Below are positions 17,732 to 27,527 of a DNA stretch of 64,000 bases, piece by piece. How positions within the stretch are numbered: position 1 is the first letter of the stretch; every line of letters begins with the position of its first letter. The notes beneath the pieces are model-generated. The model was not told the DNA's origin. It saw only the letters and a list, made by a program, of their open reading frames with translations, and did not search any database. Source of the DNA: Planctomycetota bacterium (GTDB lineage: Bacteria > Planctomycetota > UBA1135 > GCA-002686595); NCBI GenBank assembly GCA_027083445.1, contig JALWOP010000392.1, forward strand, positions 1 to 64,000. Reading direction: 5' to 3'. A program made the translations under genes and the position numbers.

Positions 17732-19953
17732 TTATCCTGGGTTTCCCGCCGAGCCAGGGCTGTGCGGATCGCATCCGCATCTGTCGTTGGTTCCTGGCAG
17801 GCGTAATTCTGGCAGAGGTACGCGGTGGCCTTGCCGTCCAGCGCCTGATGAGGCTTCACGTACGGAGCCAGTGCCTCGATTGCGCCGGCCTCCTCCTCGG
17901 AGGCGGGCTTGAGAATGACCACCTTGTTGGGAGCGAAGGGCTGGTGAATCGCCTGCAGCATGGCCAGGGTGTCCTCGGCACCCCTCTTCCCCACCACGAC
18001 CAACTCGAAGGTGGGGCCCAGGGCGAAGTCGACGGCAAAGAGGAACTGCGTGTGCTGACCGGGACGCTCGGCAAGGTCCCCCGAGAAGGCCGCCAGGGTC
18101 TCACGGCCCAGCTCCTCGTAGGCACTCTCTCCGGTCAAGCGGCCGAGCCGCAGGAGACACCAAGCCGCGACCGAGTTCCCCGAGGGCAGCGCCCCATCGT
18201 AGATCTCCTTGGGGCGCACGAGCAGTTCCTCTCCTCCTGCTGGGGAAAGGAAAAACCCGCCTCCCTGCTCATCGTGGAAGCGGGTCCGAATCCCGTCCGC
18301 CAGGGAGCGTGCTGTGCGCAGGTCGGCCGGGTCCTGGAAGGTCTCGAAGGCCTCGAGCACCCCCCAGAGGGCGAAGGCGTAGTCCTCCAGCATGCCCTCA
18401 CCGGCCGGCTGCCCGAGCCGGACCAACTTGTAGAGGCCGCCGTCTTCGCGCATGAGAACCGAGGTCAGGTGGTCGACCGCCCGGCGCGTGACGCGCCGGT
18501 AGCCGTCGTCGTCCAGCACCCGGGCGGCCTGAGCGAAGGCGGCGATCATGAGCCCATTCCAGTCGGTGAGGATCTTGTCGTCCTTGAGCGGATGGATGCG
18601 CGGCTCGCGCACATCGAACAACCTCTGCCGCACCCGCTCCAGATGCTCTTCGAACTCCGCCGTGGAGATCCCCTCCCCGGCCGCCAGCTCCGCCGGCGTT
18701 TGCGAGAGGTGCAGGATGTTCTTACCGGTCGTCGGAGGCCCGCTCGGATCGTGGAAGTTCCCCTTGTCGGTCACATTCCAGATCTTGGCCGCCCAAGCCC
18801 CTTCGTCTTCGCCCAGAGCCTCGTCCAACTGCTTGCGAGTCCAGAGGTAGAAGAGTCCCTCCTCGCCGTCGCTGTCGGCATCCTCGGCGGAATAGAAACC
18901 GCCCTCGGGTGAGGTCATGTCCCGCTCGACGTAGGCCAGGATTTCTCGCGCGACTCGCGAGTAGAGTGGATCACCCGTCACCTGATAAGCATCGAGGTAG
19001 GCCATCGCCAGGAGAGCCTGGTCGTAGAGCATCTTCTCGAAGTGTGGTACGAGCCACTCCGCATCGGTCGAGTAGCGGTGAAAGCCGAAGCCCACCTGGT
19101 CGAAAATGCCACCCTTGCGCATCTCGCGCAGGGTTGTCTCGACCATCGCTAGGGCCTGAGCCTCCCCCGTGCGGCGGTAGTAGCGCAGGAGAAAGCGCAG
19201 GTTGTGGGGTACGGGGAACTTGGGTGCCTGGGAGAATCCCCCGCGCCGTGAATCAAAGCGACTCGACAGGCCGCGATAGGCGCGCTCCAACACAGCGGCA
19301 CCCGGTGCCTCGCCCGGGCTGCCGGGGACCATCTTCTGCAAGGCCTCGGCCACCTGATCGGCGTGCTCGACGAGATTGGCCCTGTCCCGGGGGGAATCCC
19401 ACAGTTCCCGTACGCGCTGCAAGATCTCGACCAAGCCCGGTCGGCCGTAGCGACCGACCTTGGGGAAGTAGGTTCCGGCGAAGAAGGGTTTTTTGTCCGG
19501 AGTCATGATGACGGTCATGGGCCACCCGCCGCTGCCCGTCATCGCCTGGGTGACCGACATGTAGATGTGGTCCAGGTCCGGCCGCTCCTCGCGGTCGACC
19601 TTGATGGCGATGAAGCCCTCATTGAGTAGACGGGCCACATCGTCGTCCTCGAAGCTCTCGTGCTCCATCACATGGCACCAGTGGCAAGTGGAGTAGCCGA
19701 TCGAGAGCAGGATCGGCTTGTTCTGGGCCTTTGCGGCACGGAAGGCCTCTTCGCCCCAGGGGTACCAGTCGACCGGATTGCGAGCATGCTGCAAGAGGTA
19801 GGGACTCTGCTCGAAGATCAGCCGGTTGAATTCCTTGCCACCATCGTGCGGCAACTTCGCGATCTCGTCTGGGGAAGGAAGGGGCTTGCGCACGTCAGGT
19901 CGGTGGGGAGTCTGGGACACTAAGAGCGGGATGAGGAGGAGAGCCGTCTTCAT
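17728..19953 (-). CDS. DUF255 thioredoxin-like / six-hairpin protein (YyaL family)
   Basis: 741 residues. After a short signal-like N-terminus ([17 protein letters not shown]), the thioredoxin-like DUF255 domain starts with [21 protein letters not shown] and has a CxxC (Cys90-His-Trp-Cys93 in [17 protein letters not shown]). The rest is an (alpha/alpha)6-barrel of the N-acylglucosamine 2-epimerase-like group with [26 protein letters not shown] and [13 protein letters not shown]. Family members (YyaL, mammalian SSP411/SPATA20) have unknown or redox/carbohydrate functions. The signal peptide suggests an exported form. The start ATG 19953 is chosen because upstream sequence has no family similarity. 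Overlaps the following sulfatase by ATGA. Confidence 0.9.
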   Translation of the reverse strand: MKTALLLIPLLVSQTPHRPDVRKPLPSPDEIAKLPHDGGKEFNRLIFEQSPYLLQHARNPVDWYPWGEEAFRAAKAQNKPILLSIGYSTCHWCHVMEHESFEDDDVARLLNEGFIAIKVDREERPDLDHIYMSVTQAMTGSGGWPMTVIMTPDKKPFFAGTYFPKVGRYGRPGLVEILQRVRELWDSPRDRANLVEHADQVAEALQKMVPGSPGEAPGAAVLERAYRGLSSRFDSRRGGFSQAPKFPVPHNLRFLLRYYRRTGEAQALAMVETTLREMRKGGIFDQVGFGFHRYSTDAEWLVPHFEKMLYDQALLAMAYLDAYQVTGDPLYSRVAREILAYVERDMTSPEGGFYSAEDADSDGEEGLFYLWTRKQLDEALGEDEGAWAAKIWNVTDKGNFHDPSGPPTTGKNILHLSQTPAELAAGEGISTAEFEEHLERVRQRLFDVREPRIHPLKDDKILTDWNGLMIAAFAQAARVLDDDGYRRVTRRAVDHLTSVLMREDGGLYKLVRLGQPAGEGMLEDYAFALWGVLEAFETFQDPADLRTARSLADGIRTRFHDEQGGGFFLSPAGGEELLVRPKEIYDGALPSGNSVAAWCLLRLGRLTGESAYEELGRETLAAFSGDLAERPGQHTQFLFAVDFALGPTFELVVVGKRGAEDTLAMLQAIHQPFAPNKVVILKPASEEEAGAIEALAPYVKPHQALDGKATAYLCQNYACQEPTTDADAIRTALARRETQDK

Positions 19954-20170
19954 GAGGGGTCTTTCACAATGCGGTGCAGGCACTCTTGGAATGCGGGTGG
20001 AGTCGAGTACCAGGTGAGGGGCCCCTTGTCGTCGAAGTGAGGATGGTTCATGGTCGGGGAGCGTGTCGCGCCCCGACATTCTGCCCCGAGCCCGGTTCGG
20101 GCGGGGGCAATCCACCCGATCGAGCCCTCATTTCGACTCACGCCCCAGGCCCAGTCCGCGTACGGTAACC

Positions 20171-21187
20171 ATGCTACTCGCACTGCCCCTCACCCTGCTC
20201 CTCAGCACGAGCCCGCAGACTCCCGAGGCCCCCCCGCCTCCCCCGTACTTCACTCTCGGAGAGCCCTCGCCGGTCGTCGAGCTGTGGTGCGAACTGCGCT
20301 ACCAGGCTGAGACTGCGGGCCCCTCCCCTACGGGAGCCCTGGCAGAGGCCGTACTCACCGCCCGGGAGGTGGACTCGCTGCTCTCGCGACCTGAGATGTG
20401 GTCCCTGGTGGACGGCGCAGCGATCACCGCCGAGCCCGGGACCTGGCTTGGCGTGGAACTGGTCTTGCCCAAGCACATGATCGCCGAGGGTCACAAGCGC
20501 AAGGAGCTACGCGCCGCTTTGGACAATCTCTTTGCTGCCCTCGACTCCCTCTGGGCCGACTGGAACCGCAATGAGTGGCCGGCCCGCAAGCCGGTCCTGG
20601 AGGAGCGTCGTCTGGAACTGCAAGCACTCCTAACCCCCGAGGCGACAGAGAAGATCTGGGGTCGCATCCAGCGCTGGCTGACCTTGACCCGACCGCCGGA
20701 ACCCTTCGTCGTCCACCTGGTAACGCGCAGCGCCCCACCCGGCGGTGTCACGGTCTACTCCAAGCATCGCGCCACATCCCTGGTCTCCGTTTCTGGACGC
20801 GATCCCTCCCTCCTATGCGAGGTGGTCGTGCATGAGCTGCTGCACGCACTGGAGACGACACCGGGCAACCCCCCGCCCGTAACCAAGGAGGTGCTCGCGG
20901 CACTGACCAAGGCGAGGGTGAAGGATGCCAAGGCGCGCTATCGCTGGATGCACACGCTCTACTTCTTGGCGGCAGCCGAACTGGTTCGTCAGGTGATCGA
21001 CCCGGAACATGTCGACTACGGCATCAGCCAGGGCTACTACGACGAAGCCCCAACAGTACTCGCAGGCATCCTGCCCATCTGGAACAAGTACATCGACGGC
21101 GAGTTGCCTCGCCGCGACTTCGTCCGGGGAATCGCCAAGGCCGCACTCGCGGCCCAGGCCGCCGAGAACCCTTCCGACGGCGACTGA
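20171..21187 (+). CDS. Exported protein with HExxH motif (putative metallopeptidase)
   Basis: 338 residues with an N-terminal signal (MLLALPLTLLLSTSPQ) followed by a proline-rich stretch. The single recognisable motif is a zinc-binding-like HELLH (His221, Glu222, His225) in LLCEVVVHELLHALETTPGN; a third ligand is not obvious. Otherwise no family recognised. The ATG at 20171 is chosen because it gives a signal peptide; the frame is open from 20063. Divergent from the DUF255 gene (217 bp between) and convergent with prfB (18 bp). Protease function is inferred from one motif only. Confidence 0.65.
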   Translation: MLLALPLTLLLSTSPQTPEAPPPPPYFTLGEPSPVVELWCELRYQAETAGPSPTGALAEAVLTAREVDSLLSRPEMWSLVDGAAITAEPGTWLGVELVLPKHMIAEGHKRKELRAALDNLFAALDSLWADWNRNEWPARKPVLEERRLELQALLTPEATEKIWGRIQRWLTLTRPPEPFVVHLVTRSAPPGGVTVYSKHRATSLVSVSGRDPSLLCEVVVHELLHALETTPGNPPPVTKEVLAALTKARVKDAKARYRWMHTLYFLAAAELVRQVIDPEHVDYGISQGYYDEAPTVLAGILPIWNKYIDGELPRRDFVRGIAKAALAAQAAENPSDGD

Positions 21188-21205
21188 CCGCGCTGCCAGC
21201 CCGGG

Positions 21206-22313
21206 TTAGGTCGTCTTGCGACTGCGCAGGTAGGCCTCGATGAACGGGTCAATGGCTCCGTCGAGTACGGCCTGCACGTTGCCCACTTCCACGTTCGTGC
21301 GGTGATCCTTCACCATTTGGTAGGGATTGAGCACGTAGGAGCGAATCTGGCTGCCCCAGGCGATCTCACCCTTGGCCCCATAGAGCTTGGCCATCTCTGC
21401 GTCGCGCTTGGCCTCCTCGAAGGCGATCAGCTTGGCCTTGAGAAGATTCTCCGCCATGGCGCGGTTCTTGTGTTGGCTGCGTTGATCCTGGCAGCGGACC
21501 ACGATTCCCGTCGGCAGGTGGGTCATGCGCACAGCCGACTCGGTCTTGTTGACGTGCTGCCCTCCAGCTCCTCCGGCACGCATGGTCTCGACCTTGATGT
21601 CACCATCGTTCAACTCGACCTTGATGTCGTCGTCGATTTCGGGGGTGACGTCCACGGCCGCGAAGGCGGTCTGTCTGCGTGCCTGAGCGTCGAAGGGGCT
21701 GATACGTACGAGCCGGTGCACACCGGTCTCGGCCTTCAGGTAGCCGAAGGCATAGGGCCCCGATATGCGCAAGGTGGCGAACTTGATGCCCCCCTGGGTC
21801 TCCTCCTGTAGCTCGACGACCTGGACGTCGTATTCATGGGCCTCACCCCAGCGGGTGTAGAGACGCATCAACATGGAGGCCCAATCGCAGGCGTCGATGC
21901 CTCCGGCCCCGGCGCTGATCTGCACAAAGGCTCCGAGCTTGTCATTCGGGCCACCGAGCATGACCCGGAAGTCGAGCTTTTCGACGATCTCCCCAGCTTC
22001 CCGAGCCAGAGCCTCCGCATCGGCGAGAACCTCTTCTTCGCCGCTCTCCCCGGCCATCTCTTCCAGGACCTCGAGCTCTTCGAAGATCTCCTCCAGCCGT
22101 CGAATCGGCTCGACGACGCTACGAGCACTCTTCAGCTCGCGCACCAAACGCTGGCTCTTCTCCTGGTCGTTCCAGAAGTCCGGCTCGTTCTGCGCCTCCT
22201 CGATCTCTTTTACTCGCTCACGGTTGCGAGCGTAGTCAAAGACTCTCCGACAGCGCCACGAGGCGGCTGCGGAGCTCCTGGGTAGCATTCAGATGGTCGC
22301 GCAGGGTCGGCAT
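21206..22313 (-). CDS. prfB: Peptide chain release factor 2 (programmed +1 frameshift)
   Basis: Recognises UGA and UAA stop codons and triggers peptide release. The gene is read in two frames: codons from ATG 22313 to CTT (22241-22239), 25 codons, [12 protein letters not shown]...SESL; then the in-frame TGA (22238-22236) is bypassed by a +1 shift to GAC (22237-22235), continuing [14 protein letters not shown] to the stop at 21206. Total about 368 residues, normal for RF2. The SPF anticodon-like motif ([12 protein letters not shown]) and the catalytic GGQ ([17 protein letters not shown]) are intact. Reading only the downstream frame gives a false N-terminus ([12 protein letters not shown]). 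The frameshift autoregulates RF2 level. Converges on the metallopeptidase-like gene. Confidence 0.96.
22235..22247 (-). promoter_or_regulatory. prfB +1 recoding site (CTT TGA C)
   Basis: On the minus strand the sequence reads GGAGAGTCTTTGAC: the conserved slippery CTT-TGA-C of RF2 genes, preceded by a Shine-Dalgarno-like GGAG a few bases upstream as in known recoding sites. The zero frame ends at this TGA and the RF2 body continues in +1. Confidence 0.93.
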
Positions 22314-22617
22314 AGCGGCGGGGATTCTACGGTGCCGGGCCCAGGTGGGGAAGGTGCGGGCGGGCCCGGAGACCCGCCCGCTGACGGCACGCGGGCGATG
22401 CTGTGGTATCGAGGATGCAGGTCGACTGCCCCGAGCCCGAGGAGGCTCGTTGTGCCGCCGCTCATGGCATCGACCAGAGGGGGGGCTGCAGTGGAGAATT
22501 CCCCTCTCGAGCCTTGCCTGGGCGTCCCACTCCTGGGCCTGTGGGTCCGGCCGTCTCCAGCCCGGATTCTCACCCCCTGCCCTCCCATGGGGACGGAATG
22601 CGGATAGAAGGGGGCCC
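22314..22617. other. prfB-sfsA divergent intergenic region
   Basis: 304 bases between divergent genes with no supported ORF. It holds a perfect 9-bp inverted repeat (22356-22364 with 22373-22381, loop of 8) that could be a hairpin, and a GA-rich ribosome-binding stretch (agaaggggg) just before the sfsA GTG. No known RNA family recognised; the SRP-RNA core and RNase P signature helices were looked for and not seen. Confidence 0.45.
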
Positions 22618-23349
22618 GTGAAGATCGAAGCCCCCCTCCTCCGCGGCCGTCTGCTGCGACGCTACAAGCGCTTCCTGGCGGACGTCGAACTGGACAGCGG
22701 CGAGACCATCATCGCCCACTGCCCCAACACCGGGAGCCTCCTGGGTTGCACCCCTCCCGGTGCCCTTGCCGTCCTGCGCGACAGCCAGAACCCCGCCCGC
22801 AAGCTGCGCTACACCTGGCAGACCGTCGAGGTGGACGGAGCCTGGGTCAACGTCGACACCTCCCTGCCCAACAGCGTCGTCGCCGAGGCGATCGAGGCCG
22901 GGGAGCTGGACGAACTCGCGGGCTATGAGGAGCTCCGCCGCGAAATCAAGTACGGACGCAACTCTCGGATCGACATCCTCCTCGAACGAGGGGAAGAGCG
23001 TTGCTACGTCGAGGTCAAGAGCACCACCCTGGCGCGGGGGGGCGTGGCGCAGTTCCCCGATGCGGTCACTGTGCGAGGACGCAAGCACCTCTTGGAGCTG
23101 GCGGATCAGGTGGCCGCGGGACATAGAGCCGTGATCTTCTTCCTGGTGGCACGGGATGACGTCGAGGCCTTCGCTCCAGCCGACGACATCGACCCCGAAT
23201 ACGGTGCGACCCTGCGGGAGGTTCTCGATAGGGGCGTCGAAGCCCTCGCCTATACGACCCACGTTCGGCCGGATTCCCTCAGCGTGAGCAGGCGACTGCC
23301 CATCCGCCTGGGGGACCGGTTAGGGGACCGGGACTACATCGGGGCGTAG
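22618..23349 (+). CDS. sfsA: Sugar fermentation stimulation protein homologue
   Basis: 243 residues, the family length. Clear SfsA signatures: GRLLRRYKRFLADVELDSGE, HCPNTGSLLGC, RKLRYTWQTVEVDGAWVNVDTSLPN, and the PD-(D/E)XK-like core SRIDILLERGEERCYVEVKSTTL. E. coli SfsA binds DNA and was linked to maltose metabolism; a nuclease-like role is suggested by its fold. The GTG at 22618 follows a strong purine-rich site and gives the canonical N-terminus. Its last 16 bases overlap the end of the convergent membrane-protein gene. Confidence 0.94.
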   Translation: MKIEAPLLRGRLLRRYKRFLADVELDSGETIIAHCPNTGSLLGCTPPGALAVLRDSQNPARKLRYTWQTVEVDGAWVNVDTSLPNSVVAEAIEAGELDELAGYEELRREIKYGRNSRIDILLERGEERCYVEVKSTTLARGGVAQFPDAVTVRGRKHLLELADQVAAGHRAVIFFLVARDDVEAFAPADDIDPEYGATLREVLDRGVEALAYTTHVRPDSLSVSRRLPIRLGDRLGDRDYIGA

Positions 23350-24491
23350 CTCTCCCCATCGTCACCGACGGGGTACTGCGGACCGCCGGGGCCGCCGATC
23401 GACTGCCATGGGTCGGGTCGCTTCTTGGGCTGGCGCACCACGGTTTGGCTGACCTTGACCGCCGCGTGATAACGGGCGCCACGGATGACCTCGCGCACCG
23501 CGAGAGCCAGAAGGGAGACGAGCGCCATGGCTCCGACCAGGCCGGCCGAGGGCCGCTCGATCAGACCACTCTCGAGCCACTGCACGAAACCTCCGAGCGC
23601 GAGGGACGCGACCAGAACTTCGGTCAACCAGAGCAGACCCAGGGGTGTCAAGGTGCGCAGGGGGTGGCACACCATGGTCCAAGCCGAAAGGATGCCCGCC
23701 TTGAGGGCGGAACGTCCGTCGTGCATGGCCAGGCGGGTGCGCACATAGGTCGCCCAAGCCAGGAGTAGGGCGAAGCCGATGAAGTGCACCAAGGCCTGGA
23801 GCCCGAGGAGCAACTTCTGGGTCTTCTCACTATCCAGGCTCTCCAGGCGCGTGTCGCCGTCGGCTACACCGAAGAGTCCTTGGGCGACGTATCGATCCCA
23901 AAGCGGCCCGTAGACGAGCCAGCGCCACGCCCCCAGCAGCACGAGCAGGAGGACCAGCAGGCGGCTGAAGCGCAGGAAGTAGCGCCCGCCCCCCATACAG
24001 AAACGTCGCAGGGTGCGCCCGTGGGTGCGTTCGAGGATCACCTGCAGCCAGCCGCCCGCCAGGAAGACCCCGAGCAGCATCGCCAGGAGCCCGAGAGCCG
24101 CCCCCATCTGAGCGGTCTCGGCATTGAGGGCCGAGAGGCCGGCGCGGTGATCGAACCGAAAGCTCTCGCTCAGGGAGTAGACCAGGTCATCCCAATGAAA
24201 GCTGCCCGGAGCGAGGGATTGAGGGAAAGCCGGGTCGGGAGTCGCGGCGGTGGGGTCCTCGACGCTTTGAACCTCGATCCCCTCGCTGTGATAGCGGTTC
24301 CCGACCGCCTGACCGAGAAAGGCGTGCCAAGCAAGCCCTATCGGCAGTGCCAGGGCCGGCAAGAGCAGGGTCGGGACGATCCACAGGGGTGCACGCCCGA
24401 GCACGCGACGGATGGAACGCAGGAAGAGCAGCGGCCCTGTACGCAGGGGCTCGTCGTGCAGGAAGGGAGGGGGGTCGGTCGGCAGGGGCAT
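23334..24491 (-). CDS. Multi-pass inner-membrane protein, function unknown
   Basis: 385 residues with about six hydrophobic segments (for example APLWIVPTLLLPALALPIGLAW, LGLLAMLLGVFLAGGWLQVIL, LLVLLLVLLGAWRWLVYG and two near the C-terminus). A 60-residue soluble loop follows the first helix. Resembles uncharacterised six-helix membrane proteins (YesL/DUF975-like topology), but no signature is certain. The ATG at 24491 is chosen as the first start after the end of the M1 peptidase gene, which it follows by 5 bp on the same strand, so the pair is probably co-transcribed. Confidence 0.75.
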   Translation of the reverse strand: MPLPTDPPPFLHDEPLRTGPLLFLRSIRRVLGRAPLWIVPTLLLPALALPIGLAWHAFLGQAVGNRYHSEGIEVQSVEDPTAATPDPAFPQSLAPGSFHWDDLVYSLSESFRFDHRAGLSALNAETAQMGAALGLLAMLLGVFLAGGWLQVILERTHGRTLRRFCMGGGRYFLRFSRLLVLLLVLLGAWRWLVYGPLWDRYVAQGLFGVADGDTRLESLDSEKTQKLLLGLQALVHFIGFALLLAWATYVRTRLAMHDGRSALKAGILSAWTMVCHPLRTLTPLGLLWLTEVLVASLALGGFVQWLESGLIERPSAGLVGAMALVSLLALAVREVIRGARYHAAVKVSQTVVRQPKKRPDPWQSIGGPGGPQYPVGDDGESYAPM

Positions 24492-24496
24492 GGCGC

Positions 24497-26827
24497 TCAG
24501 CCTCCCAGGGTGGAGTACCAGTGGAGCAGGTGTGAGTACTGAGTCCAGGCGCGTTCGCCCCAGCGCAACGGCACGACGCGGTCCGGGCTGTCGTACCACT
24601 GGTTGTCACTCATGTTGGCGTCGATGTAGTAGACACGCTCTGGATCGAGAAGGACACGGCGCACCTTCTGGGTCCCAGGCTCGAGGGGCAGTTGCCACCA
24701 GGTCGCTTCCGCCTGCGCCTCGCGCGACCAAACGAAACGGTGGGTGTCGCCATCTGCGAAGGTTACCTCGATCGTGAGCGGCAACCGCAGGGTCCCGAGC
24801 CGACTGACCTTGATGTTGTAGTGCCAAAGCCTCTCGCTGGTCGACTCCGCGGAGTCCTCCTCGGTTTCTGGAGCCTCGGAAGCCTCGGCGTCCTCCTCGG
24901 CCTCTGCCCCCCTGGCCACATACTTGCCGCCTTCGAGAAACAGTCCCTGGGGTTCGGGCTCACGGAACTGCTCGACATCCACTCCCCAGTCGACGATGCC
25001 GGTCCCCTCGAACAGGTCTTGGAAGTACCAATCGAGCGAGGTCCCTGCCCCCTCCTCGAAGCTCTGGAAGAAGTCCGCAGGATAGGGGTGGCGATAGCGC
25101 CACTGCGCGGCGTAGGTGCGCATCCCCTGGTGGAACTTCGCTTCGCCGATCATCCCCTCGAGGGTACGCAGAGCCACGGCCGTGCGCGGATAGCTGTTGA
25201 CGCGATAGCTGGAGCGGTTCTTGTAGTTGAAAGCCAGGGTATCGATCGGGTCGGCTTCCGGATCGCTCAAGTAACCGCTGCGGTCTTGCCAGCGTGGATC
25301 GGTCTCCTGCTCGCCGAAGGTCAGCCAGGGCTGGTCACGCCAGAGATCCACCAGGGGCGACGCCGCCAGCGGCGCGAAGGTCTCGCCGGCGATCTTCCAG
25401 CGCTGGCCGGAGAGGATGCCCGCCAGGCCCGCGGTCCCCGGCTCGCGAGCCGCCGGTTTCCCCCAGAAGGGAAAGCCCAGATAGGTCGTCGCGGCTCGCT
25501 GCTTGCCGTAGGTGCGTACGAGGACTTCGGAGTCGGTGTAGGAGTTGAAGCCTTCGTCGAGCCAGGACGCCTCGTACTCGTTGTTACCCACCAGGCCGTA
25601 CCAGAACTGGTGACCACACTCGTGGACGGTGACGCTCTCGGGGCTATACATCCTCGGCCGGGTGAACATCGCCGTACCACAGGTGAAGAGAGTCGGGTAC
25701 TCCATACCCGACGCCCCCGGAGCACCCCAGGCGGGGTCGACGACGGTGAGTTGGCTGTAGGGATACTCGCCGAACCAAAGCCCGTAGAAGAAGAGCGAGG
25801 CCATGGCCGCATCCGCGTGGCGCTGGGCCTGGTCGGCGTGCTCGGGCTGGAGCATGACGCGCACCTTCACGTCCCGCAGGCTGAGCTTCCCCGGGCCCAG
25901 TCCAAAGGCCGCCTCCGCCTGAGCCACCTCCGCGGGGAAGCGCGCCTTCCAGGCGGCGAAGGAGAAATCCTCCTCGTGAATGACGTAGTCCGGATCGGCC
26001 GTCCAGGCGAACCCGTGAACCAGGGGCGTCGGCGGAGCCACCGCCGCGACGGGGTCGTGATAGTCCAGGTCCACGAGGGCCGGTGCGTGGAAGCGCTGGG
26101 TCACCTTGCCGTCCTTGATCTCGGGCGGCCCGGCCGCGGCCCCCGACGTCCCGATCTTGCCCGCGTACTCCTCCGGCAGGGTCAAGGTGACGTCGTAGGT
26201 ACCGTAGTCCGCATAGAACTCAGTGTTCATGTGGAACTGGTGGCAGTTCCATCCTCGACCTCCCTCGTAGACCCCCAGCTTGGGGAACCAGTGCGAGAGG
26301 AGGATGAAATCCCCCTTGACTCCGGTTCGTCTCCGTACGCGCGGCAGCTTGGAGGTCCAGCCCAGGTCGATCTCGATCGATTCCCCGGGTCCGACGGGCT
26401 GGGGAAGGACGACGGAGAAGACGGTGCGATCCTCGGCCCGTCCGGCAGGAGTCTCGCGCCAAGTCAAACTCGGAAGCACATCCGCACCGTTCACGGAGAG
26501 ACGGTTCAATTGCTGCCAGCTCCAGCCATCGCTGATCTTCACCCCCCGCAGGCGACCCCGCGCCTCCCACAGATGGGTGGAGCGATTGTTGCTGTAGGCG
26601 TTCAGGTGGAGGTGAAACCAAAGATCGGAGACCGTATCGCTGCTGCGGTTGGTCCAGGTGATCTTGGCCTGTCCGCTGAGGTCGCGCGCAAGAGGATCGA
26701 TCTCTGCCTGCAACACGTAGTCCGCCCGCGACGAACGGTTGTCCGGGGCGGAGTCCTGGCTGGCTCGCACGGGTAAGCAGCACAGGAAGAGCAGGGTGAG
26801 GAACGGAAGGTGGCGAGGTGGGCGCAT
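24497..26827 (-). CDS. M1 family metallopeptidase (aminopeptidase N-like)
   Basis: 776 residues, exported (signal MRPPRHLPFLTLLFLCCLPVRA). The gluzincin active site is complete: HECGH (His402, Glu403, His406) and Glu425 in WLDEGF, i.e. HExxH-x18-E. A SGMEYPTLF segment replaces the GAMEN exopeptidase motif of classical family members. N-terminal beta domain (residues 35-260) and a C-terminal extension with an acidic stretch near 690-710. Likely a periplasmic or surface peptidase. Two further ATGs at 26839 and 26842 could extend the N-terminus by four or five residues. Confidence 0.9.
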   Translation of the reverse strand: MRPPRHLPFLTLLFLCCLPVRASQDSAPDNRSSRADYVLQAEIDPLARDLSGQAKITWTNRSSDTVSDLWFHLHLNAYSNNRSTHLWEARGRLRGVKISDGWSWQQLNRLSVNGADVLPSLTWRETPAGRAEDRTVFSVVLPQPVGPGESIEIDLGWTSKLPRVRRRTGVKGDFILLSHWFPKLGVYEGGRGWNCHQFHMNTEFYADYGTYDVTLTLPEEYAGKIGTSGAAAGPPEIKDGKVTQRFHAPALVDLDYHDPVAAVAPPTPLVHGFAWTADPDYVIHEEDFSFAAWKARFPAEVAQAEAAFGLGPGKLSLRDVKVRVMLQPEHADQAQRHADAAMASLFFYGLWFGEYPYSQLTVVDPAWGAPGASGMEYPTLFTCGTAMFTRPRMYSPESVTVHECGHQFWYGLVGNNEYEASWLDEGFNSYTDSEVLVRTYGKQRAATTYLGFPFWGKPAAREPGTAGLAGILSGQRWKIAGETFAPLAASPLVDLWRDQPWLTFGEQETDPRWQDRSGYLSDPEADPIDTLAFNYKNRSSYRVNSYPRTAVALRTLEGMIGEAKFHQGMRTYAAQWRYRHPYPADFFQSFEEGAGTSLDWYFQDLFEGTGIVDWGVDVEQFREPEPQGLFLEGGKYVARGAEAEEDAEASEAPETEEDSAESTSERLWHYNIKVSRLGTLRLPLTIEVTFADGDTHRFVWSREAQAEATWWQLPLEPGTQKVRRVLLDPERVYYIDANMSDNQWYDSPDRVVPLRWGERAWTQYSHLLHWYSTLGG

Positions 26828-27139
26828 GGCAGGTGGCATCATGCGGGGCGTCCTGCGAGTGGGCAAGGTTCCCCCCGCCCCTCGATTCCGTCTCACATTG
26901 GGTTCAAGTTGCGCCGCGACCCTGCCGATCACACCCTCCGAGGGACTCCACCCTCCTCTCCTTCGCTCCCGCTTCGATCATCGACAACCCCGTACTCGGT
27001 AAGGACTTGCGCTTGGCAGGGCCGGCTTGCGGCCCCCGAGGGCCCGCTTCCCGCGAAGAAACCACTCAGGCCCGCCGCGGGGCATCCGATAACCGAGGCA
27101 CGGGGCCAAGCCCCCCCACCCCCGAAGGGGACACCTGGA
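26828..27139. other. Intergenic region ahead of flgM-like gene
   Basis: 312 bases between the divergent M1 peptidase and the FlgM-like gene. It contains a sigma-28-like promoter (26904-26931, listed separately), about 200 bases upstream of the flgM-like ATG, implying a long leader. The leader is GC-rich with several short inverted repeats; an AAGGGG stretch near 27125-27130 may be the ribosome-binding site. Confidence 0.5.
26904..26931 (+). promoter_or_regulatory. Sigma-28 (FliA)-type promoter of flgM-like gene
   Basis: TCAAGTTG at 26904 and GCCGATCA at 26924 match the flagellar consensus TAAAGTTT / GCCGATAA. The TCAA-to-GCCGAT spacing is 16 bases, identical to the motA promoter at 63510-63537. 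Confidence 0.75.
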
Positions 27140-27478
27140 ATGGAACTCCACAACAAGAGACTCGACAACGACCCTGCGCGCCGCTTCCCGGCGGGTAGCC
27201 TCCGGAGAGATCTGGAGCCGACGGTCAAGCGCGTGGCTACCGGGCGTGTTCTACGTCAGGAACAGGTCAAGCAGCTCACCGAGCAGCTCCGCACCCACCG
27301 CGAGAAGGGGAGTGATTCCATCGACCTCTCCCAGACCGCCCGCATGGTCCGAGACGACGCATCCCAGACCGAGCGCGCGACCCTCGTGGACGGACTCCGT
27401 GCCGCCTACAAGAACGGCAACCTGAACACCCGAGAGCGCATCGAGCGAGCCGCCCACAACCTCTTGGCCGGGGAATAG
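27140..27478 (+). CDS. flgM: FlgM-like anti-sigma-28 factor
   Basis: 112 residues. The C-terminal half (DSIDLSQTARMVRDDASQTERATLVDGLRAAYKNGNLNTRERIERAAHNLL) has the FlgM pattern: a D-xxxLSxxA segment, a helix with R-x-x-x-V-x-x-L+xA, an NG-turn and the terminal I-x-x-AxxLL. The N-terminal 45 residues are basic and unlike enteric FlgM. FlgM holds FliA inactive until it is exported through the finished hook. The start is ATG 27140; upstream in-frame sequence is GC-rich leader. A sigma-28-like promoter upstream supports the call, since flgM genes are commonly FliA-dependent. It lies outside the main flagellar operons. Confidence 0.78.
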   Translation: MELHNKRLDNDPARRFPAGSLRRDLEPTVKRVATGRVLRQEQVKQLTEQLRTHREKGSDSIDLSQTARMVRDDASQTERATLVDGLRAAYKNGNLNTRERIERAAHNLLAGE

Positions 27479-27527
27479 GACCACGGGGTCCAGCCCTGTC
27501 GGCTCGGCCCCGTCTGCCCGACATCAC

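Noticed and set aside
22314-22617. Small RNA gene (SRP RNA or RNase P) between prfB and sfsA
   Set aside because: None of the conserved core motifs is present; only one GC-rich hairpin was seen.
24692-26776. 694-residue plus-strand frame over the M1 peptidase
   Set aside because: Opposite a clear metallopeptidase; arginine/proline-rich noise typical of antisense frames in GC-rich DNA.
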